Source: Candidatus Binatota bacterium (lineage in GTDB: Bacteria; Desulfobacterota; Binatia; UBA1149). From it: DNA of 32,445 nt. Within the stretch, counting starts at the first letter, position 1. The number at the start of each line of letters is the position of its first letter. Where the stretch lies: assembly GCA_012960245.1 (NCBI GenBank), contig DUBO01000016.1, positions 1 through 32,445 of the forward strand. Direction: 5' to 3'. The notes beneath the pieces were generated by a model, which made no database searches, was not told where the DNA came from, and saw only the letters and a list, made by a program, of their open reading frames with translations. Made by a program: the position numbers and the translations under genes. This document shows, piece after piece, positions 1 to 7,374 of this stretch.

Positions 1-2
1 CC

Positions 3-37
3 CCCCCCCAGGTGGGGGTTTTTGGGCCGGTGTCGGG
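3..37. repeat. 35-bp direct repeat, left copy
   Basis: This stretch is identical to 6066-6100, base for base. It starts with a C run, then AGGTGGGGGTTTTTGGG and GGTGTCGGG. Read on the plus strand it contains a CCCCC/GGGGG stem with an AGGT loop (5-18) followed by five T, which looks like a small intrinsic terminator. No plus-strand gene visible here needs one. On the minus strand the copy lies downstream of the 210-1004 gene, and whatever gene follows lies outside the window. Similarity stops right after base 37. Bases 38-209 between this repeat and the first gene show no gene that I can support. Confidence 0.9.
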
Positions 38-209
38 CTCTCCAGCACGCTCAGACAACGAATGGAAAACCCAGATTCCTTGCTGGCGAGGCCTCTGTAG
101 ACGCTGCCAAGGTTGTATCCCAGTCCCGGATGGAGTCTCGGAAACTGGGTTCAGAGCTGCGGCCATGCACCATCCACTTGAACGGCCAAGGCTGTAAGCA
201 GGGCCTTTC

Positions 210-1004
210 TCACTCGCAGACACCGTCACCGTCATTGTCTGTGATGCAGGTTCGGAAGAGATCGGCGGTGTTCGCGTCCCGGTTCTTGGGCCGCCGCCAC
301 TTGGTTCCGCCGTCCCGATCCCATTCGAAGCCGATGCCCTCGCTGACGTGGATACCTCCACCCCCAAAGCCGCTGGCTAAACGCACCTCGAAGTCGAACG
401 AGCCGCCGTAGTCGAAGTCGACCGTGCTGGTGGTGATGGTGTCCCAGGCAGCGTCGTCGAGGACCACCTGCCCGCCCACCTCCAGCAAGATGGTGTCCAT
501 GAAGTGCTCTCGGAACGACATCTTGCCGTCGGCGTCGTAGATCTGCCCCGTGTAGACGACAGTCCAGTGCTGCTGCCACGGCCCGTTGGGCTCGGCCCGG
601 TTCGTCCAAGCCGCGTTGGGCCCGCCCTCGAGCACCACCGGCACCACGGTCCCGTCCCCCTCGGTCAACTGGAATTTGGCCCCCAGGGGACATACAGACG
701 GCACGGCGGCCGGGGTGAAGGTCATGTCCGTGACGTTTGCGTTGGTGACGAAGTGGTCGAGGCTGGTCACGGCCTCACCCGCTTCCGTGAAATTCTCGAA
801 GCTAAAGTTCGAAAACAGGGCACCACCGACTTCGTCTCCCCATAAGATGTCGCTGTACTCACCGTAGAGCACGTTGTTCGTGGAAAAATTAGACGGCGGG
901 ATGTTGTAGTGCTTCTTTAAGAAGGATGGCGCCGACAAGGACACGGTCGTCCTCTTCGACGAAGCTCGAGCTGCGCTGACGTAGAAGCGCACATCATCCG
1001 TCAC
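210..1004 (-). CDS. Secreted-type protein with PA14-like module, sibling of the large upstream protein
   Basis: This is a 264-residue protein of unknown function. Its C-terminal half (about residues 125-255) closely resembles residues 330-457 of the neighbouring giant protein. Shared landmarks are AAWT, GPW, the GQIYDADG / GEIYDADG segment, VLDD, GIGFEWD and the NTAD.FRT end. The module looks like a PA14-type or other beta-sandwich carbohydrate-associated domain (inference). The C-terminus, DNDGDGVCE, resembles a calcium-binding DxDGDG loop. The only start is a GTG whose GTGA overlaps the upstream stop, which suggests translational coupling. No signal peptide is visible although the module looks extracellular. 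The protein may therefore be the broken-off tail of the upstream protein, split by a real or artefactual frameshift, rather than an independent gene. Confidence 0.7.
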   Translation of the reverse strand: MTDDVRFYVSAARASSKRTTVSLSAPSFLKKHYNIPPSNFSTNNVLYGEYSDILWGDEVGGALFSNFSFENFTEAGEAVTSLDHFVTNANVTDMTFTPAAVPSVCPLGAKFQLTEGDGTVVPVVLEGGPNAAWTNRAEPNGPWQQHWTVVYTGQIYDADGKMSFREHFMDTILLEVGGQVVLDDAAWDTITTSTVDFDYGGSFDFEVRLASGFGGGGIHVSEGIGFEWDRDGGTKWRRPKNRDANTADLFRTCITDNDGDGVCE

Positions 1005-4000
1005 GGAGTCACCGGGAACTCGTAGTAGGCGAAGCCGCCGACGCCCAGGTCATTGACCAGCCAGGGGATGTCGCCTGCCGCGTCCACCATCGAGACCCAG
1101 GTCGCGGTGCTCGCCGACTCTGTGGTGATGACGATCTTTGCATTGACGACGGCGACGTTGGTGATGGTCGCACCGTCCGAGAGCGAGAAGTAGGACTCGG
1201 CTCCTGTCTGCAGCGTCATCGCGCCCCCCGTAGCGCCGTAATCGATCTCGAGCGTCGTTGGTGAAGTCCACGTCGCGCTTTGAGGGTTGGGAGCGTCGAT
1301 GTTCCCAGGGGGCGTCACGCCGTAGATCTCCCGGCTGACGATGCGGCTCATGCGGTCGCCCCACTCGGTATACGCGATGGAGTAGAAGTGACAGCCGTCA
1401 TGGCCGCTCACGCCCGTGGTGCTCATGCTGGCGGGCACCTTGGGCAACAGGGTCGGCAACTCGCGTTGGACGTTTCGGCTCCAGGTCGGATTGCCGCAAC
1501 CCGCGCGAATTTGAAACGGAAAGACGCCCTCGACGTTCGGATAGTCCTCGAGCCACGCGGTGTACATCGTCGTCCAGAGGCCGAGATAGGTGTTGTAGGC
1601 CATGGTGGTATCCTCCTCACCCTGGTGCCAGAAGATGGCTCGCACAGCGTCTTCGACTCCGGCCTGACGCACACGCCAGAGCAAGCGGCCGTAGATCGTG
1701 TCTGGATTCTCGGGGTTGGCGTCATCCCGCAGGTGCTCTGCGACCGGGGTTCCGCCAACCGCTCCGTTGAACACGAGGATCGGGATACCATGTTCATCTT
1801 TGAGATTGTTGGCCAATTGAAGTCCCCACTGACCGATCGAGCCAATCCAGGCGCCGGCCTCAGCGACGGCGATATTGAAGCCGTACACGCTCGTCACCGC
1901 GGAGCCGCTGGTTCCCCAGCTGCGAACGAAGGTGTTGACCCCATTGTCCGCGGTGTTTTCGTCGTGGTGATCAGGAGCTTGAGCGTTGGACTGCCCGTCG
2001 AGCAGAATGGCATCGCCACACACGATGTCCTCGATTTGATCGACGGTGCGAAAGAAATCGTTGCTGTAGGTCCACTCGATGAACACGTCATAGAGCGCCA
2101 GCTCTGCGTCGATGGTCTGCGTGATCGAAAACACCGGCGAGGTGCTGCTGCTGGCGCTGTACGCCACGCCATCACGCGTCAGCCGGATGCGCGCCTCGGT
2201 GGCGCCACCGGTCAGCTGACCGCTGACCGTGACCTGGCACTTGTTGTTGCCGAGATCCCGTGTCAGAAAATGTAGAGCCCCCGGCGCTTCGGTGACCGTC
2301 AAGCCACACGTGGGGCACTCCTCGTCGATCGGGTCGTCACACCAATCAAGCCACGTATAGCCACTGTCAGGGTCGCAGGGACAGGCCAGCCCATCGCCGC
2401 TTGAAGCGAGGGTGGTGCAGTTCGCGTTGTTGGCATCACAGAAGGTCAGGGCCCCCACGAATTCGTTGACGCAAAAGTCTGCTGGGCTGTCGATGAGCTC
2501 GCCGCCGATGGTCACATTGTCGAAGACGAGCTCCGAGATCATGGCGTCTGCTCGGCCATGGAGCATGTTGGGATGGCCCAAGACGCTGTTGGCTGCGATT
2601 TCGATGTTCTTGAAGACGATACCCGTAATGTCCCCTGGCAATCGTTGTTCGTAGAACATGCAGGTGGATGGGCCCTGCCAGGCCCCATTGGCCGCCAGGC
2701 AGTTCCACTCGGTGACATTGGCGCAGGTCTCCTCAACGTCATCCCAGGTCCCCCCTCCTTCCAGGCAGTATTTCTCTTCCGAGTCGGAGCTGAAGATCTT
2801 GTTGTTGTAGGGATCGCCGGCCTGGGTGAGGATATAGAAGGGCTGAAGGGTGGGAAAGGGGTCGTGAACCTTGATGTTCTGAAAGACCAAACCGGGACCG
2901 CCTGGACCTCCACCCTCTGCCCGTATGCTGAAGATGCGACCGCCATTCCAGAGGTCCCAAGCGCCGCGTGAGTAGAGGACATCACTGTCCTCAATCACAA
3001 CAGTGGGCGCATCCAAGCCACTCGCATGGCAGCCCACTTCGCTGGTACAACCCACGGCGGTCATCAAGAACGCGGTACCGTTTGCGTCGTTCCACATGGT
3101 CACACGACTGAACCCGCGTCCACCCACATAGGACGAGTCGTCCTGGGTGCGTATGAAGCTGTCCTCGATCCTCACGTTACCGAAGGGATTGATGCCGTCC
3201 CCGTTGGCACGCCAGGTGAATATCTTGACCCAGCGAATATCCGTAGGTTGGGACGGATCGTAGCCTGCATAGAGCATCAAAGAGTGGTGAGCGGAGTCCG
3301 CGATGGTAATCCCTTCCACAGATGTATCGTATGCTCCCGCGATGTTGATGGGGTTATGCATCGTCTGGTCGATCAGGGGAGGGGTGGTGTGGAGTGGGTG
3401 CGCCAGGCGCGCTCCCGAAAGCGTTCCGGAGCCGAAGATCCGAATGTTGTTACCGTCGTTCCAGTCGTTGTTGCGGAGGGCTCCATAGACCATGGCGTCT
3501 CCCGGGAGGTAATAGCTTTTTCCCAGGTGGACGGGAAAACCCGCGCCAATATCGTGGATGCCGGGCTCAAAGTAGAGAATATCCCATCCATCGCCATTGA
3601 GGTCGATGCTGGCAAGGTTCGTTCCTCCTGCCTCAACAACCTGAACTCTCTGATCCAGGGGATGCGGCCGATCCTGAAGCGACGGGTTGCTAAAGATGGT
3701 GAGGGTGTGAATGGGAGGCCCCTCGTAGCCATAGCCGGTATGCTGACTGTCCATTTGTCCGTCAATATCCACCGTGATTTGCACTGGATCGCTGATGGTA
3801 ACGAACACTTTGCCACCGACCACCGTAGAGGTGCCCTTGCGCGCGGGATGTACGACACCCGTGGTGATTAGGGTCCCATCCACCCTGGAAATTTCGATCT
3901 CAACGGGATGGTTATAGGGCATTTCAAAGTTGATATAGGTGTTTGTCCATCCGGCGAGAGCGTCAAAATAACCGCCATGGCCGAAATCGTCACCACATTG

Positions 4001-6001
4001 CGCAGCGGGGCTGGGCTGATCTGCGCAATCGTATTTGCACACACCGCTCGCGTGGACACCGGCAGGGTACTGGCAGTACATATTCGTGGCGCAGTCGTTC
4101 GAGTGGATGCATGCATCGAGGACGGACGCGCTGCTGCTGCAACTACTGGTGCACAACCCGCTCTTGGCGCCGGTGATGAACGCAAAGGGCGTAAGCCATT
4201 CGCTGACGCCTACAGAGCGAAGCCGAAAGCTATAGGTCGGGGACGGCGCCAGCCCGGGCACTGGACCGTCAACGTGGAGGTGATCGTTACCGGAGGGGGC
4301 CTGACACGTCGTCCCTCCCGAGCAGATCAGGCCGGACTGACAGTAGGTATTGGCGGCGCTGCAATCGCCGCCCAAGGACACTTCTGTCTGACAGAAGCCC
4401 TGGTAGCAAGAAAGCCCCGATGCGCAGACGGTGCTGGCAGCAGAGCAGCTACCGCCGGCAGCCACTTCCATCTGGCAGGTGCCCGCCGTGCACGCCGATC
4501 CCACAGGACAGAGGGTGTGGGCGTGTGTGCAATCTCCGCCCAGCGCCTGCGATAAGTGGCAGATATTGGCGCTGCAGACCAGGCCGGAGATGCAGGACGC
4601 ACTGGCGCAGTCACCGCTGTAGGGCACACCCACTTCCGTGCGGAACACATCGGCCGTGTTCGAATCAGTGTTTTGGGGTTTTTCCCAGTTGGTGCTGCCT
4701 GCAGGATCCCATTCGAAGCCGATGCCGTTGGCGACACCGGCACCACCCACACCGTTGTGCAGGCGAAGCTCGAAGCTATGCCAGCCGCCGCCGCCGCAAT
4801 CTACCGAGCTTGAGGTCTCACTCCACCAGTCGGTATCATCGAGAACCGTTTGGCCACAAACTGTCAGCTTGACGTTGTCGTCGAAGTCCTCGCGGAAAGC
4901 CATCTGGCCATCGGCGTCGTAGATCTCTCCCGAGTAGTTGATGGTCCAGTCGGCCTGCCACGGTCCGCTTGGCTCCAGCAGGTCCGTCCACGCCGCGCTG
5001 GGCCCCAATGGATCAATTCCTCCCACCGCCCCGGAGTTTGAGCTGACGGTGTCCAGGTTCCCCGGGTTGGGGCTTGTGCTGGTGCCGGAAGGGGCGTCTA
5101 CGCCGCCGGCCCGCAAGCCCGTCACGTACTGGAGCTCAGTTGGGTCGCCACAATCCCGAGTGAGTCCGTCCGCCTGGTTGATCAGCTGGCAGACGTCGAT
5201 GGCAACCTCCTCGGCCACGCAGTCGGCGTGGGCCTCTGCGGTGCAGCCGGGCAAGAGGCTGTCGAGATCTAGACCCTCGTCACATTTCGACACGCTCCTG
5301 CCGATCCCTCCATTGGCGCCCAGGCACGCCTTGGCAATCTTGCCCTTTTGGTCCGGCTGCGGCGCGTCGCCGCCGCCCTGGCATTGATTCTCGAGTTCTT
5401 CGGCACTGTCGACCGACCCGTTCTTGAAAGCCGCTTTCGCACACGAGGTAAATTCCTTGAGGCGGGTCGACTGGCACTTTGTCGCCGCCTTCCACACTTT
5501 TTGCTGGCACTTTGCCCCAGCCTTGTCCGTCAACGCCGTCAGGAGAACTCCAGAGTCGAGATCGGCTCCGAAAATGTCGTGAGAGAGTTCAACCGCCTTG
5601 GTTGTACCTGCGCCGTTGACCGTCGAGGCATCAGTCGCCGCGTAAGAGGGGAAGCGGCTCACGCCCCCCTTGTCCAGGCCGACGCACGCCTTCTGGAAGT
5701 CGGCAATCGTCTTCTGCGTCGCCTTGCCGATCTTTCCTTTTTCGTCGGCGATCGCACAGCCCTCGAGCGTCACGAGAGTGGGATCGGACTTGCTGAGGGG
5801 CTTGCCGCTGGCATGGTTCTTCAGGCACCCGGCGATCTGCTTGGCGACGGTCGCGTCGACCTTTGTCATACCCTTGTTCAGACTGCTCACGCATTTCTGC
5901 TGGTCCTTGGTGAGTAGCTCGGCGTGGGCGTCGCCGATACCGGCCATGGAGATGGCCGCAAGCGTTACGGTGATGGCGACTAAGATGTTGGTGAGTTTAA
6001 T
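1001..6001 (-). CDS. Giant secreted multidomain protein: Cys-rich region, PA14-like module, beta-helix, SGNH acetylesterase
   Basis: About 1666 residues, probably exported, acting on an extracellular glycan (inference). In order from the proposed start: signal peptide 1-27 ending DAHA; a Cys-rich helical region, about 30-290; a PA14-like module, about 330-457; four short Cys repeats of about 27 residues with an SGLxC-type core, 461-567; a right-handed parallel beta-helix resembling GH28/GH49 enzymes, about 785-1170, with acidic segments NGDGINPFG and TQDDSSY; and a sialate O-acetylesterase (SASA/SGNH) domain, about 1325-1560. The last shows GQSNAQ (Ser1338), FWHQGEED and DGCH (Asp1535, His1538), so its triad looks intact. 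The start is uncertain. The frame is open to a TTG at 6166, but that would translate the 35-bp repeat. The signal peptide begins at an ATT at 6001 preceded by a G-rich SD-like run, and the first in-frame ATG (5947) would cut into it. The gene has lower GC than the ligA side of the window. Confidence 0.85.
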   Translation of the reverse strand: MKLTNILVAITVTLAAISMAGIGDAHAELLTKDQQKCVSSLNKGMTKVDATVAKQIAGCLKNHASGKPLSKSDPTLVTLEGCAIADEKGKIGKATQKTIADFQKACVGLDKGGVSRFPSYAATDASTVNGAGTTKAVELSHDIFGADLDSGVLLTALTDKAGAKCQQKVWKAATKCQSTRLKEFTSCAKAAFKNGSVDSAEELENQCQGGGDAPQPDQKGKIAKACLGANGGIGRSVSKCDEGLDLDSLLPGCTAEAHADCVAEEVAIDVCQLINQADGLTRDCGDPTELQYVTGLRAGGVDAPSGTSTSPNPGNLDTVSSNSGAVGGIDPLGPSAAWTDLLEPSGPWQADWTINYSGEIYDADGQMAFREDFDDNVKLTVCGQTVLDDTDWWSETSSSVDCGGGGWHSFELRLHNGVGGAGVANGIGFEWDPAGSTNWEKPQNTDSNTADVFRTEVGVPYSGDCASASCISGLVCSANICHLSQALGGDCTHAHTLCPVGSACTAGTCQMEVAAGGSCSAASTVCASGLSCYQGFCQTEVSLGGDCSAANTYCQSGLICSGGTTCQAPSGNDHLHVDGPVPGLAPSPTYSFRLRSVGVSEWLTPFAFITGAKSGLCTSSCSSSASVLDACIHSNDCATNMYCQYPAGVHASGVCKYDCADQPSPAAQCGDDFGHGGYFDALAGWTNTYINFEMPYNHPVEIEISRVDGTLITTGVVHPARKGTSTVVGGKVFVTISDPVQITVDIDGQMDSQHTGYGYEGPPIHTLTIFSNPSLQDRPHPLDQRVQVVEAGGTNLASIDLNGDGWDILYFEPGIHDIGAGFPVHLGKSYYLPGDAMVYGALRNNDWNDGNNIRIFGSGTLSGARLAHPLHTTPPLIDQTMHNPINIAGAYDTSVEGITIADSAHHSLMLYAGYDPSQPTDIRWVKIFTWRANGDGINPFGNVRIEDSFIRTQDDSSYVGGRGFSRVTMWNDANGTAFLMTAVGCTSEVGCHASGLDAPTVVIEDSDVLYSRGAWDLWNGGRIFSIRAEGGGPGGPGLVFQNIKVHDPFPTLQPFYILTQAGDPYNNKIFSSDSEEKYCLEGGGTWDDVEETCANVTEWNCLAANGAWQGPSTCMFYEQRLPGDITGIVFKNIEIAANSVLGHPNMLHGRADAMISELVFDNVTIGGELIDSPADFCVNEFVGALTFCDANNANCTTLASSGDGLACPCDPDSGYTWLDWCDDPIDEECPTCGLTVTEAPGALHFLTRDLGNNKCQVTVSGQLTGGATEARIRLTRDGVAYSASSSTSPVFSITQTIDAELALYDVFIEWTYSNDFFRTVDQIEDIVCGDAILLDGQSNAQAPDHHDENTADNGVNTFVRSWGTSGSAVTSVYGFNIAVAEAGAWIGSIGQWGLQLANNLKDEHGIPILVFNGAVGGTPVAEHLRDDANPENPDTIYGRLLWRVRQAGVEDAVRAIFWHQGEEDTTMAYNTYLGLWTTMYTAWLEDYPNVEGVFPFQIRAGCGNPTWSRNVQRELPTLLPKVPASMSTTGVSGHDGCHFYSIAYTEWGDRMSRIVSREIYGVTPPGNIDAPNPQSATWTSPTTLEIDYGATGGAMTLQTGAESYFSLSDGATITNVAVVNAKIVITTESASTATWVSMVDAAGDIPWLVNDLGVGGFAYYEFPVTP

Positions 6002-6065
6002 GGTAGATCCCCCCCGGCGACCCGCGACCCTACCACCACTGCCGACCTCCTGTCTAGGGGTTCGA
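6002..6065 (-). promoter_or_regulatory. Leader of the giant secreted gene, with an alternative SD-GTG start
   Basis: On the minus strand a good Shine-Dalgarno, AGGAGG (6051-6046), sits 6 bases before a GTG (6039-6037). That GTG opens a 19-codon frame ending at 5980, which overlaps the start of the large gene out of frame. One extra G in the seven-G run (6009-6015) would join this GTG to the signal peptide. The complement of GGGGT-TCG-ACCCC (6057-6069) can form a hairpin that competes with the C5/G5 hairpin of the adjacent repeat for the same bases, 6068 and 6069. Leader peptide, sequence error and true start all remain possible. Confidence 0.4.
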
Positions 6066-6100
6066 CCCCCCCAGGTGGGGGTTTTTGGGCCGGTGTCGGG
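6066..6100. repeat. 35-bp direct repeat, right copy
   Basis: A perfect second copy of bases 3-37. It lies between the CHR transporter stop (6117) and the giant secreted gene, so on the minus strand it is in that gene's upstream region. The hairpin CCCCC-AGGT-GGGGG is at 6068-6081 with T at 6082-6086. The two copies bracket about 6.06 kb carrying the two secreted-protein genes. It could be a shared upstream regulatory element, a recombination remnant or a dispersed repeat family. Confidence 0.9.
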
Positions 6101-6116
6101 GTCCGAGGGCGTCCCG

Positions 6117-7370
6117 TCAGAACAGGAACCAACCGGCGATTCCTGCTGCGGGGATAACCGCGACAAGCCCGATCTCGAAACGCACCAGGGCGACGAACGC
6201 CACCACCATGATCAGCAACGAAGGCAGGATCGTCGATACGTACTCGGCTACAGGGACCTGGCCCTGCGGCACCGAGTTCCCCAGTATTATGACGCCGGCG
6301 ACGGCGATCATGCCCACCACGGCCGCTCGAATTCCGCGCAGGGCTCCCTGCGCGCGACGGCTTGCCTTGATGTGGTCAAAAACCTGGGAGGCGGCAATCA
6401 TCAGTACGGCCGGCGGGCCGAAGATAGCCGCCGTGGCAACCAGCCCGCCGACTATTCCCCAAAGCGGGCCATGTTGTTCCATTGCTACCTTCTGTCCGAT
6501 GAACGCCGCGCAGATCACGATAGGCCCGGGTGTCATCTGGCTGAAAGCAATACCGTCGTTGAACTCTGCGACGGTCAACCAGCCGGCGTCTGTGACCACC
6601 GCGTCCATGATCAGCGGGATGAAGACGTAACCGCCGCCGAACAACAACACGCCTAATCCCCCGAAGGTCAGACCGATCTGGGCGATGCCGTCGGGGTCAA
6701 GGGGAGGGGCCGCGAGGTAGAGTCCGGCAAGGGACAGTGGCAGGGCAACCATGGCGAGCAGGCGGGCAACGGGTAACGGTGTCCCAGGAGGCGGCGGAGA
6801 ATCGTCCGGTTGCAAAAGCGCCATGCCCGCGATCGCTGCACCTGCGAGTATGCCCAGGTTGACCCACAGCTTGATCGATGGGGGCGAAACGAACAGGAGC
6901 ACCGCTGACCCGACGGCGAGTAACCAGGTGAGGGGTTCCCGTACGCACTTGCCCCACATGCGTAGAACGACACTGAAGATCACTGCCGATACCGCGGGAA
7001 TCAGGCCGGCAAAAAACCCGTCCAGCACCGCCATGTCCTGTGCGACTCCGAAGTACAGGAAGGTCAGGATCGTAACCAGGACGTAGGTGGGCGTCAGGAT
7101 GCCCACCACGGAAGCAAGTGCCCCGAGCGATCCGCCGCAGCCATACCCGACGTAAGCCGCCGTGTTTACCGCCTGGGGACCGGGAAGAACGTTGGCAAGC
7201 GAGATACCATCGAGCATGTCCTCCTGCTCGATCCAGCCGAGGCGCCGGGCAAACACGTCCTCGACCACGGAGATCACGGCCATGAAGCCGCCAAACGAGA
7301 CGCAGCCTATCTTGAAGAATTCCCAGCCTAGTCGCAGGGGGTTTTTCCGGCTGGTGGGCGCAGGAGTCAT
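6117..7370 (-). CDS. chrA: CHR-family (chromate-type) ion transporter
   Basis: A 417-residue membrane protein of the chromate ion transporter family, whose known members export chromate, probably by acting on a sulfate-like oxyanion. Two homologous halves are visible, as expected for the long (two-domain) type. The N-terminal half has FFKIGCVSFGGFMAVI and LANVLPGPQAVNTAAYVGY. The C-terminal half has GLGVLLFGGGYVFIPL and FSQMTPGPIVICAAFIG. These are the duplicated FGG and PGP signatures, and about ten hydrophobic segments follow. I chose the ATG at 7370, giving a protein starting MTPAPTSRK. It lies 4 bases after the stop of the sulfotransferase fusion, so the two are probably one transcription unit. 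The substrate is not shown by sequence; given the partner, sulfate or another oxyanion is as plausible as chromate. Confidence 0.88.
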   Translation of the reverse strand: MTPAPTSRKNPLRLGWEFFKIGCVSFGGFMAVISVVEDVFARRLGWIEQEDMLDGISLANVLPGPQAVNTAAYVGYGCGGSLGALASVVGILTPTYVLVTILTFLYFGVAQDMAVLDGFFAGLIPAVSAVIFSVVLRMWGKCVREPLTWLLAVGSAVLLFVSPPSIKLWVNLGILAGAAIAGMALLQPDDSPPPPGTPLPVARLLAMVALPLSLAGLYLAAPPLDPDGIAQIGLTFGGLGVLLFGGGYVFIPLIMDAVVTDAGWLTVAEFNDGIAFSQMTPGPIVICAAFIGQKVAMEQHGPLWGIVGGLVATAAIFGPPAVLMIAASQVFDHIKASRRAQGALRGIRAAVVGMIAVAGVIILGNSVPQGQVPVAEYVSTILPSLLIMVVAFVALVRFEIGLVAVIPAAGIAGWFLF

Positions 7371-7374
7371 GGTC

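Noticed and set aside
1280-2275. 331-codon plus-strand open frame inside the giant secreted gene
   Set aside because: It lies opposite the SGNH esterase domain, whose catalytic motifs are intact on the minus strand.
6066-6100. Intrinsic terminator for a plus-strand gene
   Set aside because: The stem and T run face the plus strand, but no plus-strand gene ends here and the same element recurs at the window start, so it is listed as a repeat.
3-6100. Insertion sequence or integron cassette bounded by the repeats
   Set aside because: No transposase or integrase is seen, the repeats are direct without inverted ends, and they lack an attC-like fold.
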